A stretch of 64,000 nt of DNA from Ewingella americana (lineage in GTDB: Bacteria; Pseudomonadota; Gammaproteobacteria; Enterobacterales; Enterobacteriaceae). The position numbers and the translations under genes are program-made. The first letter of the stretch is position 1; every line of letters starts with the position of its first letter. Under the pieces are notes generated by a model that saw only the letters and a program-made list of their open reading frames with translations, had not been told where the DNA came from and did no database searches. The stretch covers positions 1 to 64,000 of the forward strand of contig NZ_RCZD01000005.1 in NCBI RefSeq assembly GCF_006438725.1, read 5' to 3'. This document shows, one piece after another, positions 56,061 to 64,000 of the stretch.

Positions 56061-57506
56061 ATGAGTCTGGCATTAGTCAGTGAGCGGTTGCTAACCGCTA
56101 ATAATCTGAGTCATCAAGACCTGTTTTCCGTATTAGGTCAACTGGCTGAACGCCGTCTCGACTATGCAGATCTCTTTTTTCAATCCAGTTTCCACGAAGC
56201 CTGGGTGATTGAAGACAGCATCATCAAAGAGGGTTCTTACAATATCGATCAGGGCGTGGGCGTGCGTGCCGTCAGCGGTGAGAAAACCGGTTTTGCTTAT
56301 GCGGATCAAATCACCCTGAATGCCCTGAACCAAAGTGCCGCTGCGGCGCGCAGCATTGTGCGTGAACAGGGCAATGGCAAAGTCCACACCTTGGGCGAAA
56401 TTGCTTATCAGTCCCTCTATCCGATCCTCGACCCGCTGCAAAGCTTGTCGCGTGAAGCCAAAATTGAATTACTGCATCGTGTTGACCGCGTTGCGCGCGC
56501 CGCCGACAAGCGGGTGCAGGAAGTCAGCGCCAGCATCACCGGCGTGTATGAAAGCGTATTGGTAGCCGCCACTGACGGCACACTGGCGGCGGATATTCGC
56601 CCGCTGGTGCGGTTGTCTGTCAGCGTGCTGGTGGAAGATGATGGCCGCCGCGAACGTGGCTCCAGCGGTGGCGGTGGGCGTTGCGGTTACGACTACTTCC
56701 TCGAAAGCGTTGACGGCGAAGTACGTGCCGAAGCTTACGCGCGTGATGCGGTTCGCATGGCATTACTAAACCTGAACGCCGTCGCAGCGCCAGCGGGCGG
56801 AATGCCCGTCGTGCTGGGCGCGGGCTGGCCGGGCGTGCTGTTGCACGAAGCGGTGGGTCATGGTCTTGAAGGGGACTTTAACCGTCGCGGCACCTCGATG
56901 TTCAGCGGTCAGATGGGCCAGTTAGTGGCTTCTGAACTCTGCACCGTGGTGGATGATGGCACTATGCCAGGGCGTCGTGGATCGCTTGCCATTGATGACG
57001 AAGGCGTGCCGGGCCAGTACAACGTGCTGATCGAAAACGGCGTGCTGAAAGGCTATATGCAGGACAAGCTGAACGCGCGCCTGATGGGCGTGCTGCCAAC
57101 CGGTAACGGCCGTCGTGAGTCTTACGCGCATCTGCCGATGCCACGCATGACCAATACTTACATGCTGGCGGGTAAGTCCACGCCGGAAGAGATCATCAGC
57201 AGCGTGGAATACGGTCTGTACGCGCCAAACTTTGGTGGCGGCCAGGTGGATATCACCTCTGGCAAGTTCGTCTTCTCCACCACTGAAGCCTATTTGATTG
57301 AAAATGGCCGTATCACCAAACCGGTGAAAGGCGCGACGCTGATTGGTTCAGGTATTGAAGCCATGCAGCAGATCTCCATGGTCGGTAATGATCTGGCGCT
57401 CGACAAAGGCGTCGGTGTCTGTGGAAAAGAGGGCCAGAGCCTGCCGGTCGGTGTCGGCCAACCGACGCTGAAGCTGGACAACATTACCGTGGGTGGCAGC
57501 GCGTAA
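56061..57506 (+). CDS. tldD: Metalloprotease subunit TldD
   Basis: Partner of TldE (PmbA) in a heterodimeric zinc protease that degrades unfolded peptides and matures microcin B17 and CcdA-type substrates. It has 481 residues, identical in length to E. coli TldD. The active-site HExxxH is in [20 protein letters not shown], around residue 262. ATG 56061 ([10 protein letters not shown]) corresponds to the E. coli start; the frame from 56010 is not supported. A terminator follows. Confidence 0.97.
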   Translation: MSLALVSERLLTANNLSHQDLFSVLGQLAERRLDYADLFFQSSFHEAWVIEDSIIKEGSYNIDQGVGVRAVSGEKTGFAYADQITLNALNQSAAAARSIVREQGNGKVHTLGEIAYQSLYPILDPLQSLSREAKIELLHRVDRVARAADKRVQEVSASITGVYESVLVAATDGTLAADIRPLVRLSVSVLVEDDGRRERGSSGGGGRCGYDYFLESVDGEVRAEAYARDAVRMALLNLNAVAAPAGGMPVVLGAGWPGVLLHEAVGHGLEGDFNRRGTSMFSGQMGQLVASELCTVVDDGTMPGRRGSLAIDDEGVPGQYNVLIENGVLKGYMQDKLNARLMGVLPTGNGRRESYAHLPMPRMTNTYMLAGKSTPEEIISSVEYGLYAPNFGGGQVDITSGKFVFSTTEAYLIENGRITKPVKGATLIGSGIEAMQQISMVGNDLALDKGVGVCGKEGQSLPVGVGQPTLKLDNITVGGSA

Positions 57507-57527
57507 TTCCGGCTTCTTCAGCAGATT

Positions 57528-57551
57528 AACGGGAACCTCAGGGTTCCCGTT
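57528..57551. terminator. Bidirectional terminator between tldD and aaeR
   Basis: AACGGGAACC pairs with GGTTCCCGTT around a TCAG loop, followed by TTTATTT. The convergent aaeR gene ends two bases beyond the stem. Confidence 0.88.
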
Positions 57552-57552
57552 T

Positions 57553-58494
57553 TTATTTCGATGCGTTCGGTCCTGCCTTTCCCTGCCGATAACCCTGGTA
57601 CACCTTCCCAACCTGTTTGAAGTACCCGGTCAGATAGTTAATACACACCTGCACTTTCAGCGGCATTTTATCTTTTTCGGTATACAGCGCGTAGACAGGG
57701 CGCGGGTCTGACTGATAGTTGCTGAACAGAATCTCCACGTCACCGGCGTTAATTTCATCGATGATCCACATCAGCGGTACATAGGCGATGCCCACGCCCG
57801 CCTTCAGCCAGCGGATCATGGTTTGTGAATCGTTGGTGACGAAACGTCCCTGCGGCGAAATGCGCGTGGTAATGCCTTCGGGCGCAATCAACTCAAAATC
57901 GCTGTCGGGGCGGACACTGTATTCCAGCCACGAGAAGTTGACCATATCGGCGGGTTTCTCCGGCGTGCCGTGCTGGCTCAGATAGCTGCGTGCCGCGCAG
58001 ACCACCATCGGCATCGAGCCGAGCCGTGTGGAGAACAAACTGGAGTCCTGAAGCGCGCCGACACGGATCACCACGTCGAGGCCATCGGCGATCAGATCCG
58101 GTGCCGGAATGCCGGTGACCAGGTTAACTTTCAGCCCCGGATACTCCACCAGCATTTCGGCGGTCATCGCGGCTAATACGTTTTGTGCCATTGTTGATGA
58201 GCTGCCGATGCGTAATGTGCCGGTGGGCGTGTTGTTGAAGGCATATAATTGCTCATGCACTTCGCGTACATCCTGCAGCATCTTCATACAGCCCTGATAA
58301 TAAATCTTACCCGCTTCAGTCAAACCCAGACTGCGGGTGCTTCTATTTAACAGCTTGACTTGTAAGTCATTTTCTAACTTTGATACGGTCTGGCTAATGG
58401 CAGAGACGCTCATATCGAGGCGACGTGCGGCAGCGGTAAAAGAGCCGCTTTCCACTACCTGAGCGTAAATCGACATGCGTTTTAATCGGTCCAT
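57553..58494 (-). CDS. aaeR: LysR-family regulator AaeR
   Basis: Activator of the aaeXAB aromatic carboxylic acid efflux genes. It has 313 residues (E. coli AaeR has 309). The winged helix-turn-helix fills residues 1-60 (MDRLKRMSIYAQVVESGSFT, then AARRLDMSVSAISQTVSKLE), followed by the effector domain that senses compounds such as p-hydroxybenzoate. ATG 58494 is used because it matches LysR N-termini; the frame extended to 58662 lies in the promoter region. It is divergent from aaeX. Confidence 0.94.
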   Translation of the reverse strand: MDRLKRMSIYAQVVESGSFTAAARRLDMSVSAISQTVSKLENDLQVKLLNRSTRSLGLTEAGKIYYQGCMKMLQDVREVHEQLYAFNNTPTGTLRIGSSSTMAQNVLAAMTAEMLVEYPGLKVNLVTGIPAPDLIADGLDVVIRVGALQDSSLFSTRLGSMPMVVCAARSYLSQHGTPEKPADMVNFSWLEYSVRPDSDFELIAPEGITTRISPQGRFVTNDSQTMIRWLKAGVGIAYVPLMWIIDEINAGDVEILFSNYQSDPRPVYALYTEKDKMPLKVQVCINYLTGYFKQVGKVYQGYRQGKAGPNASK

Positions 58495-58512
58495 TGTTAA
58501 CTCTGGCTTAAA

Positions 58513-58528
58513 AGTGATTGTGATCACA
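58513..58528. promoter_or_regulatory. CRP-like site between aaeR and aaeX
   Basis: AGTGA-TTGTGA-TCACA matches the CRP consensus TGTGA-N6-TCACA at 9 of 10 defined positions. It lies 18 bp upstream of the aaeR start and about 235 bp upstream of aaeX, so the affected promoter is uncertain. Confidence 0.5.
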
Positions 58529-58761
58529 GAATGTTGATAACTTGATAATAAGCACGCTAATATACCGTTCTGGGTGACAAACCCCAGTTTCGGCATTGAC
58601 TGGCGGTATCGCTGCTTACCTTCGCACACTTCCCTGGCAAATCCATGGTCTCTTTTACCCAATTCTGGCTCTCAGAATGAGACGGTATTGTCTAAAATAA
58701 CGAATAATGCGCGGACGTGACGAGGGGCGATTCCCCGCTACGCTACATTAAGGAATTATGA

Positions 58762-58965
58762 ATGAGTTTGCTTCCGGTTATGGTGATTTTCGGATTGTCA
58801 TTTCCGCCGGTTTTTTTTGAAATCCTGCTGGCGCTGGTGATCTTTTTCCTGCTGCGACGTCTGTTACAACCCACCGGGATTTATGATTTTGTCTGGCATC
58901 CGGCGTTATTTAACACAGCACTGTATTGCTGTCTGTTCTACCTGATTTCCTGCTTCTTCATCTGA
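58762..58965 (+). CDS. aaeX: AaeX, small membrane protein of the efflux system
   Basis: The 67-residue protein has two hydrophobic segments and begins [20 protein letters not shown], matching the DUF1656 family of short proteins that precede aaeA. Its function is unknown, though it is always with AaeAB. The aaeA start follows 7 bp later. Confidence 0.95.
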   Translation: MSLLPVMVIFGLSFPPVFFEILLALVIFFLLRRLLQPTGIYDFVWHPALFNTALYCCLFYLISCFFI

Positions 58966-58972
58966 GGGTGTC

Positions 58973-59908
58973 GTGAAAAACTTTTCTATAAGAATAATAC
59001 GTTACGCAATAACGTTACTCCTTGTTGTTCTTGCTGCCATCGCTGTTTTCCAGGCATGGGCGTTCTATACCGAATCGCCATGGACCCGCGACGCCAAATT
59101 CACCGCTGACGTGGTCTCCATCGCGCCCGACGTCACCGGGCTGGTCACCGATGTGCCGGTCGTGGATAACCAACTGGTTAAAAAGGGCCAGATACTGTTT
59201 AAAATTGACCAGCCGCGTTACCAGCAGGCGCTGGATGAAGCCAATGCTGACGTTGCTTACTTCCAGGCACTGGCTGCGGAGAAAAAACGTGAAGCGGGAC
59301 GCCGTGTGAAACTGGGCGTGCAGGCCATGTCACAGGAAGAGATTGATCAGTCCACTAACGTGCTGCAAACCGTACTGCATCAGCTGGCGAAGTCTCAGGC
59401 TGCGCGCGATCTGGCGGTGCTGGATCTGCAGCGAACCGTGGTGACGGCCCCTGCTGACGGCTGGGTCACCAACCTCAACGTGCACCCCGGCAACTATATC
59501 AATCGCGGTTCGACCGCCGTTGCCCTGGTGAAAAAGAACACCTTCTATATTCTGGCCTATCTGGAAGAAACCAAACTGTCGGGCCTGAAAAAGGGTGACC
59601 GCGCTGAAATCACGCCGCTCGGCAGCAACCGCATCATGCACGGCACGGTAGACAGTGTGGCCGCCGCGGTGACCAACAGTTCTTCTTCAGCGGCCACCAA
59701 CGGTCTGGCCACCATTGACAGTAACCTCGAATGGGTGCGTCTGGCGCAGCGTGTTCCGGTAAAAATTGTTCTTGATGACGCTGACCAACAGCATCCATAC
59801 CCGGCGGGGACCACCGCCACAGTGGTGATCACCGGTGATCAGGACAGACAACGTGAGACTCAGTCACCGTTTGCCAAATTGCTGCACCGTCTGCGCGAAT
59901 TCGGCTAA
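58973..59908 (+). CDS. aaeA: AaeA, membrane-fusion subunit of p-hydroxybenzoic acid efflux
   Basis: Periplasmic adaptor of the HlyD family, 311 residues (E. coli AaeA has 310). One N-terminal membrane anchor is followed by the barrel/lipoyl domain ([20 protein letters not shown]), an alpha-hairpin and the second lipoyl half ([20 protein letters not shown]). It connects AaeB in the inner membrane with an outer-membrane channel. The start here is GTG with AGGGTGTC before it. Confidence 0.95.
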   Translation: MKNFSIRIIRYAITLLLVVLAAIAVFQAWAFYTESPWTRDAKFTADVVSIAPDVTGLVTDVPVVDNQLVKKGQILFKIDQPRYQQALDEANADVAYFQALAAEKKREAGRRVKLGVQAMSQEEIDQSTNVLQTVLHQLAKSQAARDLAVLDLQRTVVTAPADGWVTNLNVHPGNYINRGSTAVALVKKNTFYILAYLEETKLSGLKKGDRAEITPLGSNRIMHGTVDSVAAAVTNSSSSAATNGLATIDSNLEWVRLAQRVPVKIVLDDADQQHPYPAGTTATVVITGDQDRQRETQSPFAKLLHRLREFG

Positions 59909-59917
59909 GAAGAGACG

Positions 59918-61873
59918 ATGAACAGCCAATTCATTCCGCGCGTCAGATTTGCTTTCAAGCTAACGTTTGCGATCCTCGGTGCGCTGGTTCTCGGCTTCTA
60001 TCTGCAGTTGGAGACACCGCGCTGGTCAGCCATGACTGCCGCCATTGTGGCATCCGGTCCGGCAATGGCCGCCGGTGGCGAGCCTTTTGCGGGGGCTATC
60101 CGCCATCGTGGTTTTCTGCGCGTTATCGGCACGTTTTTGGGGTGTATCGCTGCGGTGGTGATTGTTATTTCCACGGCTCGTGCCCCGGTCGTGATGCTGC
60201 TTTTATGCTGTATCTGGGCTGGTGTCTGTACCTGGTGGTCTTCGCTGGTTCGGGTTGAAAACTCCTATGCGCTCGGTCTGGCAGGCTATACCGCGCTGAT
60301 TATCGTCGTTACCTCTGCGGCTTCACCGCTGCAAACACCGCAGTTTGCCGTTGAGCGTTGCAGCGAAATTGTGCTGGGTATTTGCTGCGCCATCGTCGCC
60401 GATCTGCTGTTTTCTCCACGGTCGATAAAAACCGACATTGACCGGGCGGTTAGCCAGTTGCTGCTCGACCAGTTCGCGTTGATGCGTATTTGTGTTAATC
60501 AGGGGGAAAAGGAAGATATCGATAAATCATGGAGCAACCTGATTAAGAGCACCACGGCGCTAAACGGTATGCGCAGCAGTCTGATGATGGAATCCTCGCG
60601 TTGGCAGCGCTGTAATCAGCGACTGAAAGCCCTGCACAGCACGTCGCTCAGCATGATCACTCAGGCATGCGAAACCTATCTGATCCTGCAAACCTCACCG
60701 GACCGCATTACGCCGGAGGTGAAAGCGTTATTTGCCGAACCGGCGGTCACGCCGTCTGAGGTCCATCAGCGCATGAAACAGCTGCGTCAGGCGATCTCCT
60801 CAACGCGCGGCGACGACATTCTGCTGACTGTCAGCAGCTGGATCGGCGCGGGGACGCGGGCGCTCATGCTGGTTAAAGGTATTCATACCAACAGCAGTAT
60901 CAGTAGCGTGGAAAGCAACGTTCTTAACAGCGAAGTGGTCGTAAAACCGGCCTCAGCCGAACGCCATCACGCCATGATTAACGGCCTGCGTACTTTTGTT
61001 GCCACCGCCTCCGGTTGCCTGTTATGGCTGTGGACCGGCTGGACCTCCGGCAGCGGCTGCGTGGTGATCATCGCGGTGGTGACGTCGCTGGCGATGCGCA
61101 CTCCCAACCCCAAAGCCATGGCGATCGATTTTGTGGTCGGGATGCTGCTGGCGATCCCGGTGGGTTCTATCTACTTCATGCTGATCATGCCCGCGACTCA
61201 GCAAAGTTTGTTCCTGCTCTGTCTATGCCTCGGCTTGCTGACGTTCTTTATTGGTATCGAAGTGCAGAAACGCCGTTTGGGGATGCTGGGGTTACTGGCC
61301 GGGACCATTAACGTTCTGGTGCTGAGTAACCCGATGAAATTCAACGTTGCGGCGTTTCTGGATAATGCGACCGGGCAGGCGATTGGGACGATGATTGCGC
61401 TGGTCGTACTGTTGCTTATCCGCGATAAGTCCCGTGAAAAAACCGGACGCACGCTGCTTAACCGCTTTATGAGCAGCGCGGTGTCGGCGCTGACGACCAA
61501 GGCCTATCGCCGCCGCGAAAATCATCTTCCGGCGCTTTATCATCAGCTCAACCAACTGTTAGTCATGTTCCCGAACGACATTGGTAAGTACCGGCTGGCG
61601 CTGATGTTGATCATCGCCCATCAGCGGATGAAAATGGCGGAAGTTCCCGCCAGCGAGGAGCTGTCGGCATTTCACAAAAAAATCCGTAACACGGCCGACC
61701 ACGTGGTCACCTCGCGCGAAGGCAAGCGTACTTACTACTACCAGCGGCTGCTGTCGGAACTGAATGAGTATCAGCAAAAACTGGTGGAATACGACGCGCC
61801 GTTGAAAGTTACCGAGCCGGTGAAACGGTTGGCCGAAATGCTGCACAAGTACCAGCACGCCTTTTTAGCCTGA
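59918..61873 (+). CDS. aaeB: AaeB, inner-membrane subunit of p-hydroxybenzoic acid efflux
   Basis: Exporter of aromatic carboxylic acids of the FUSC family, 651 residues (E. coli AaeB has 655). Two sets of about six membrane segments (residues ~10-170 and ~360-515) are separated and followed by large cytoplasmic helical regions. It starts 9 bp after aaeA. The transcript ends at the hairpin 61896-61925. In E. coli yhcO/yhcN follow; here gabD and a barnase-like gene do. Confidence 0.95.
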   Translation: MNSQFIPRVRFAFKLTFAILGALVLGFYLQLETPRWSAMTAAIVASGPAMAAGGEPFAGAIRHRGFLRVIGTFLGCIAAVVIVISTARAPVVMLLLCCIWAGVCTWWSSLVRVENSYALGLAGYTALIIVVTSAASPLQTPQFAVERCSEIVLGICCAIVADLLFSPRSIKTDIDRAVSQLLLDQFALMRICVNQGEKEDIDKSWSNLIKSTTALNGMRSSLMMESSRWQRCNQRLKALHSTSLSMITQACETYLILQTSPDRITPEVKALFAEPAVTPSEVHQRMKQLRQAISSTRGDDILLTVSSWIGAGTRALMLVKGIHTNSSISSVESNVLNSEVVVKPASAERHHAMINGLRTFVATASGCLLWLWTGWTSGSGCVVIIAVVTSLAMRTPNPKAMAIDFVVGMLLAIPVGSIYFMLIMPATQQSLFLLCLCLGLLTFFIGIEVQKRRLGMLGLLAGTINVLVLSNPMKFNVAAFLDNATGQAIGTMIALVVLLLIRDKSREKTGRTLLNRFMSSAVSALTTKAYRRRENHLPALYHQLNQLLVMFPNDIGKYRLALMLIIAHQRMKMAEVPASEELSAFHKKIRNTADHVVTSREGKRTYYYQRLLSELNEYQQKLVEYDAPLKVTEPVKRLAEMLHKYQHAFLA

Positions 61874-61895
61874 TAGTCGCGGCTTCACCACACCC

Positions 61896-61925
61896 GCCGG
61901 TGCCTTCAACAGCGCCGGCTTTTTT
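61896..61925 (+). terminator. Terminator of aaeXAB
   Basis: GCCGGTGC at 61896-61903 pairs with GCGCCGGC at 61912-61919 (one G-T wobble), followed by six T. It lies 23 bp after the aaeB stop. Confidence 0.85.
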
Positions 61926-62066
61926 GTGTCTGTCATCATAAGCATGCTGTGCGGTGCCATCATCACTGCCAGTATTAGCCGCTATACTTAATGGATTGAA
62001 TATCCAAACTTACATTCTTACGTCGTTGTTTTCAGACGGCGGTTATTTGCAGGAGACCCGATCCCT

Positions 62067-63527
62067 ATGTCAGCCAATCAACAGAAACTCTCTTCCCATA
62101 AATTATTTAAAACAGGCTTTTTTGCGGGCGGGAAATGGCAGGAAACCCAGGAAACCTTTGACGTGCTGAACCCGGCGACCGGCGACGTGGTGGCGAAAGT
62201 GGCGAAAGCCGGTAGAGCAGAAACTGACGCGGCGATTAAGGCCGCCAGCGACGCGTTCCCGGCGTGGCGTAAAACCACCGCGAAAGCGCGTTCGGAAATC
62301 TTGCACCGCTGGTATGAGCTGATGATCGAGAACAAGCAGTTCCTCGGTGAACTGATGGTGGCGGAACAGGGCAAACCGCTGAAGGAAGCGCTGGGTGAAG
62401 TCGACTATGCCGCCAGCTTCCTGCAATGGTTCAGCGAAGAGGCCAAGCGCGCCAACGGTGAGATCATTCCGCCCGTAAAAGACGGTTCCCGCATCTTTGC
62501 TACCCGTGAACCCATCGGCGTGGTTGCGGCTATCACGCCGTGGAACTTCCCGCTGGCGATGCTGACCCGCAAATTAGGCCCGGCGCTGGCCGCCGGCTGT
62601 ACCGGGCTGATTAAACCGGCCAATAACACACCGCTTTCTGCTTTTGCGCTGCTCGAGTTGGCGCGTCTGGCGGGTGTGCCGGATGGCGTGATTAACGGCG
62701 TTGCCGGTGACACGCACGCCATCAGCGATGCGATCATGGCAAGCTCTGCGGTACGTAAGATTTCGTTCACCGGCTCAACCGAAGTGGGTAAAACACTGGT
62801 CCGTAACAGTGCCGACACCATGAAGAAAGTGTCGATGGAATTGGGCGGCAACGCACCTTACATTGTGTTTGATGATGCCGATCTGGAGGCCGCCGTGAAA
62901 GGTGCCGTTACCTGTAAATTCCGCAACAGCGGTCAGGTCTGCGTCTGTATCAACCGGATCTATGTGCAGGACGGCGTCTATGATCGCTTCGTCACGCGGC
63001 TTGCCGAAGAAGTCCGCAAGTTGAAAGTTGGTAACGGGATGGATGAAGGCGTGGTGGTTGGCCCGCTGATTGACAGTAAAGGGCTGGAGAAAGTCGAGGA
63101 TCACGTGAAAGACGCACTCGAGAAAGGCGGGCGTCTGGTGGAAGGCGGACAGCGTCATCAGCTCGGCGGTAACTTCTTCCAGCCGACAGTGATTGCCGAT
63201 GCGACGGACGACATGAAAGTCGCTGAGGAAGAGACCTTTGGCCCACTGGCGGCCTGTTTCCGCTTTAAAACCGAAGAGGAAGTGATCCAGCGCGCTAACG
63301 CCACGCCGTTTGGTTTGGCGGCCTATTTCTATACCCAGAATCTGCAGCGCGTGTTCCGCGTGGCAGAGGCCATTGAAAGCGGCATGATTGGCATCAACGA
63401 ATGTGCGCTGTCGACGGAAGTCGCGCCATTTGGGGGGGTGAAAGAGTCCGGCTTAGGCCGTGAAGGGTCGGTACTGGGGCTGGAAGAGTATCTGCAGGTG
63501 AAGACGCTTCACCTGGGTAACTTGTAA
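62067..63527 (+). CDS. gabD: Succinate-semialdehyde dehydrogenase (GabD type)
   Basis: Aldehyde dehydrogenase of 486 residues that oxidises succinate semialdehyde to succinate with NAD(P)+, the last step of 4-aminobutyrate breakdown. It shows TPWNFPLAMLTRKLGPALAA, the cofactor loop FTGSTEVGK, the general base in MELGGNAP (around residue 259) and the catalytic cysteine in NSGQVCVCINR (around 293). No gabT or gabP lies beside it in the window, so the exact substrate is inferred from sequence alone. GGAGACC precedes the ATG. Confidence 0.88.
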   Translation: MSANQQKLSSHKLFKTGFFAGGKWQETQETFDVLNPATGDVVAKVAKAGRAETDAAIKAASDAFPAWRKTTAKARSEILHRWYELMIENKQFLGELMVAEQGKPLKEALGEVDYAASFLQWFSEEAKRANGEIIPPVKDGSRIFATREPIGVVAAITPWNFPLAMLTRKLGPALAAGCTGLIKPANNTPLSAFALLELARLAGVPDGVINGVAGDTHAISDAIMASSAVRKISFTGSTEVGKTLVRNSADTMKKVSMELGGNAPYIVFDDADLEAAVKGAVTCKFRNSGQVCVCINRIYVQDGVYDRFVTRLAEEVRKLKVGNGMDEGVVVGPLIDSKGLEKVEDHVKDALEKGGRLVEGGQRHQLGGNFFQPTVIADATDDMKVAEEETFGPLAACFRFKTEEEVIQRANATPFGLAAYFYTQNLQRVFRVAEAIESGMIGINECALSTEVAPFGGVKESGLGREGSVLGLEEYLQVKTLHLGNL

Positions 63528-63560
63528 AATCCCGGCGAACGACAAACTGACAGGATGATG

Positions 63561-64000
63561 ATGAATCGAATGACATGGCGATGCTGGCGCAGCCTCTGGC
63601 TAATATTGTGTTTAGAGCTGCTGGCTGGGGCGTTCCCGGCTGTCGCGTTAGCGCAACAATCTGACGCTACACTGGTGGCGCTGACCGCTGAACAAACCGT
63701 GGTGGGTTACCTGCGGCAGAATCATCGTCTGCCTGATTACTACGTGACCAAGAAACAGGCGCGGGCCGCGGGATGGGATGCCCGCGCCGGGAATTTGTGT
63801 CAAGTGCTGCCGGGCAAAGCCATTGGCGGTGACCGTTTTTCTAACCGGGAAGGGCGTTTGCCCAGTGCCGACAAACGGGTGTGGCGCGAGGCTGATATCA
63901 ATTACCGCTGCGGCCGCCGGGGCGCAGACAGAGTACTTTTCGCCAGTGATGGCCTGATTTATGTCAGCCGCGATCACTACAGACAATTTGTTCGGGTGGA
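63561..64000 (+). CDS. Secreted barnase-family ribonuclease (runs off the window)
   Basis: Extracellular or periplasmic guanyl-type ribonuclease. A signal peptide (LWLILCLELLAGAFPAVALA) is followed by a domain closely matching Bacillus barnase: LPDYYVTKKQARAAGWDA, KAIGGDRFSNREGRLP, WREADINYRCG with the catalytic Glu, DRVLFASDGLIYVSRDHY with Arg and the catalytic His. Only the last residue or two and the stop are missing. Three successive ATGs at 63555, 63558 and 63561 are possible starts; GACAGG upstream favours the later ones. A barstar-type inhibitor gene is expected just beyond the edge; E. coli keeps the barstar-like yhcO beside aaeB. Confidence 0.9.
   Translation, partial: MNRMTWRCWRSLWLILCLELLAGAFPAVALAQQSDATLVALTAEQTVVGYLRQNHRLPDYYVTKKQARAAGWDARAGNLCQVLPGKAIGGDRFSNREGRLPSADKRVWREADINYRCGRRGADRVLFASDGLIYVSRDHYRQFVRV

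Overview
This 64 kb window is a chromosomal segment from a member of the Enterobacterales. Gene order and protein similarity point to the Yersiniaceae, a Rahnella, Ewingella or Serratia type, but the species is inferred and not proven. Two blocks follow Escherichia coli gene order: uvrA / ssb ... ghxP / yjcE, and msrPQ / aroQ-accB-accC-yhdT-panF-prmA-dusB-fis together with acuI / csrD / mreBCD-yhdE-rng-yhdP-tldD / aaeR / aaeXAB. Nearly all coding sequence is intact.

Layout. 1-297: end of an IS4-family insertion sequence that has cut through the uvrA terminator. 336-4047: divergent uvrA and ssb sharing a LexA box. 4.3-19.2 kb: an accessory region with urate hydroxylase hpxO, a tautomerase, an EamA transporter with a divergent AraC regulator, an acetyltransferase, two glutathione-transferase-like proteins, an AT-rich thioester-reductase-like SDR, a RIO kinase, two oxyanion-type binding proteins behind a ModE-like operator, a LysE exporter, an inositol-monophosphatase-family enzyme and an MHYT-GGDEF-EAL protein. 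19.8-25.7 kb: ghxP, yjcE and a LysR/CidA/CidB module. 26.4-30.7 kb: the yhdWXYZ (Aap-type) amino-acid ABC transporter, with a sigma-54 promoter and two NtrC-like sites. 31-44.5 kb: a PyrG-like amidotransferase, lpxP, a DoxX protein, fis-dusB, carbonic anhydrase, prmA, panF-yhdT, accC-accB-aroQ, msrQ-msrP and acuI, all on the minus strand. 44.8-57.5 kb: csrD, mreBCD, yhdE, rng, yhdP and tldD on the plus strand. 57.5-64 kb: aaeR, aaeXAB, a gabD-type dehydrogenase and the start of a secreted barnase-family ribonuclease.

The most unusual structures are two giant imperfect palindromes of about 580 and 630 bp, at 21182-21764 and 25710-26337, which bracket yjcE-lysR-cidA-cidB. The four arms are homologous to one another. 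Each arm is a chain of smaller hairpins, and several stems differ between arms by paired, compensating changes, which suggests that folding is what is conserved. I do not recognise this as a named repeat family. A separate 131 bp palindromic repeat lies inside the yhdWXYZ operon.

Functional links visible in the DNA: SOS control of uvrA/ssb; nitrogen control of yhdWXYZ; molybdate-type control of the binding-protein pair; growth-rate-type promoter architecture for dusB-fis; hairpins that probably set stoichiometry between yhdW and yhdXYZ and between mreB and mreCD.
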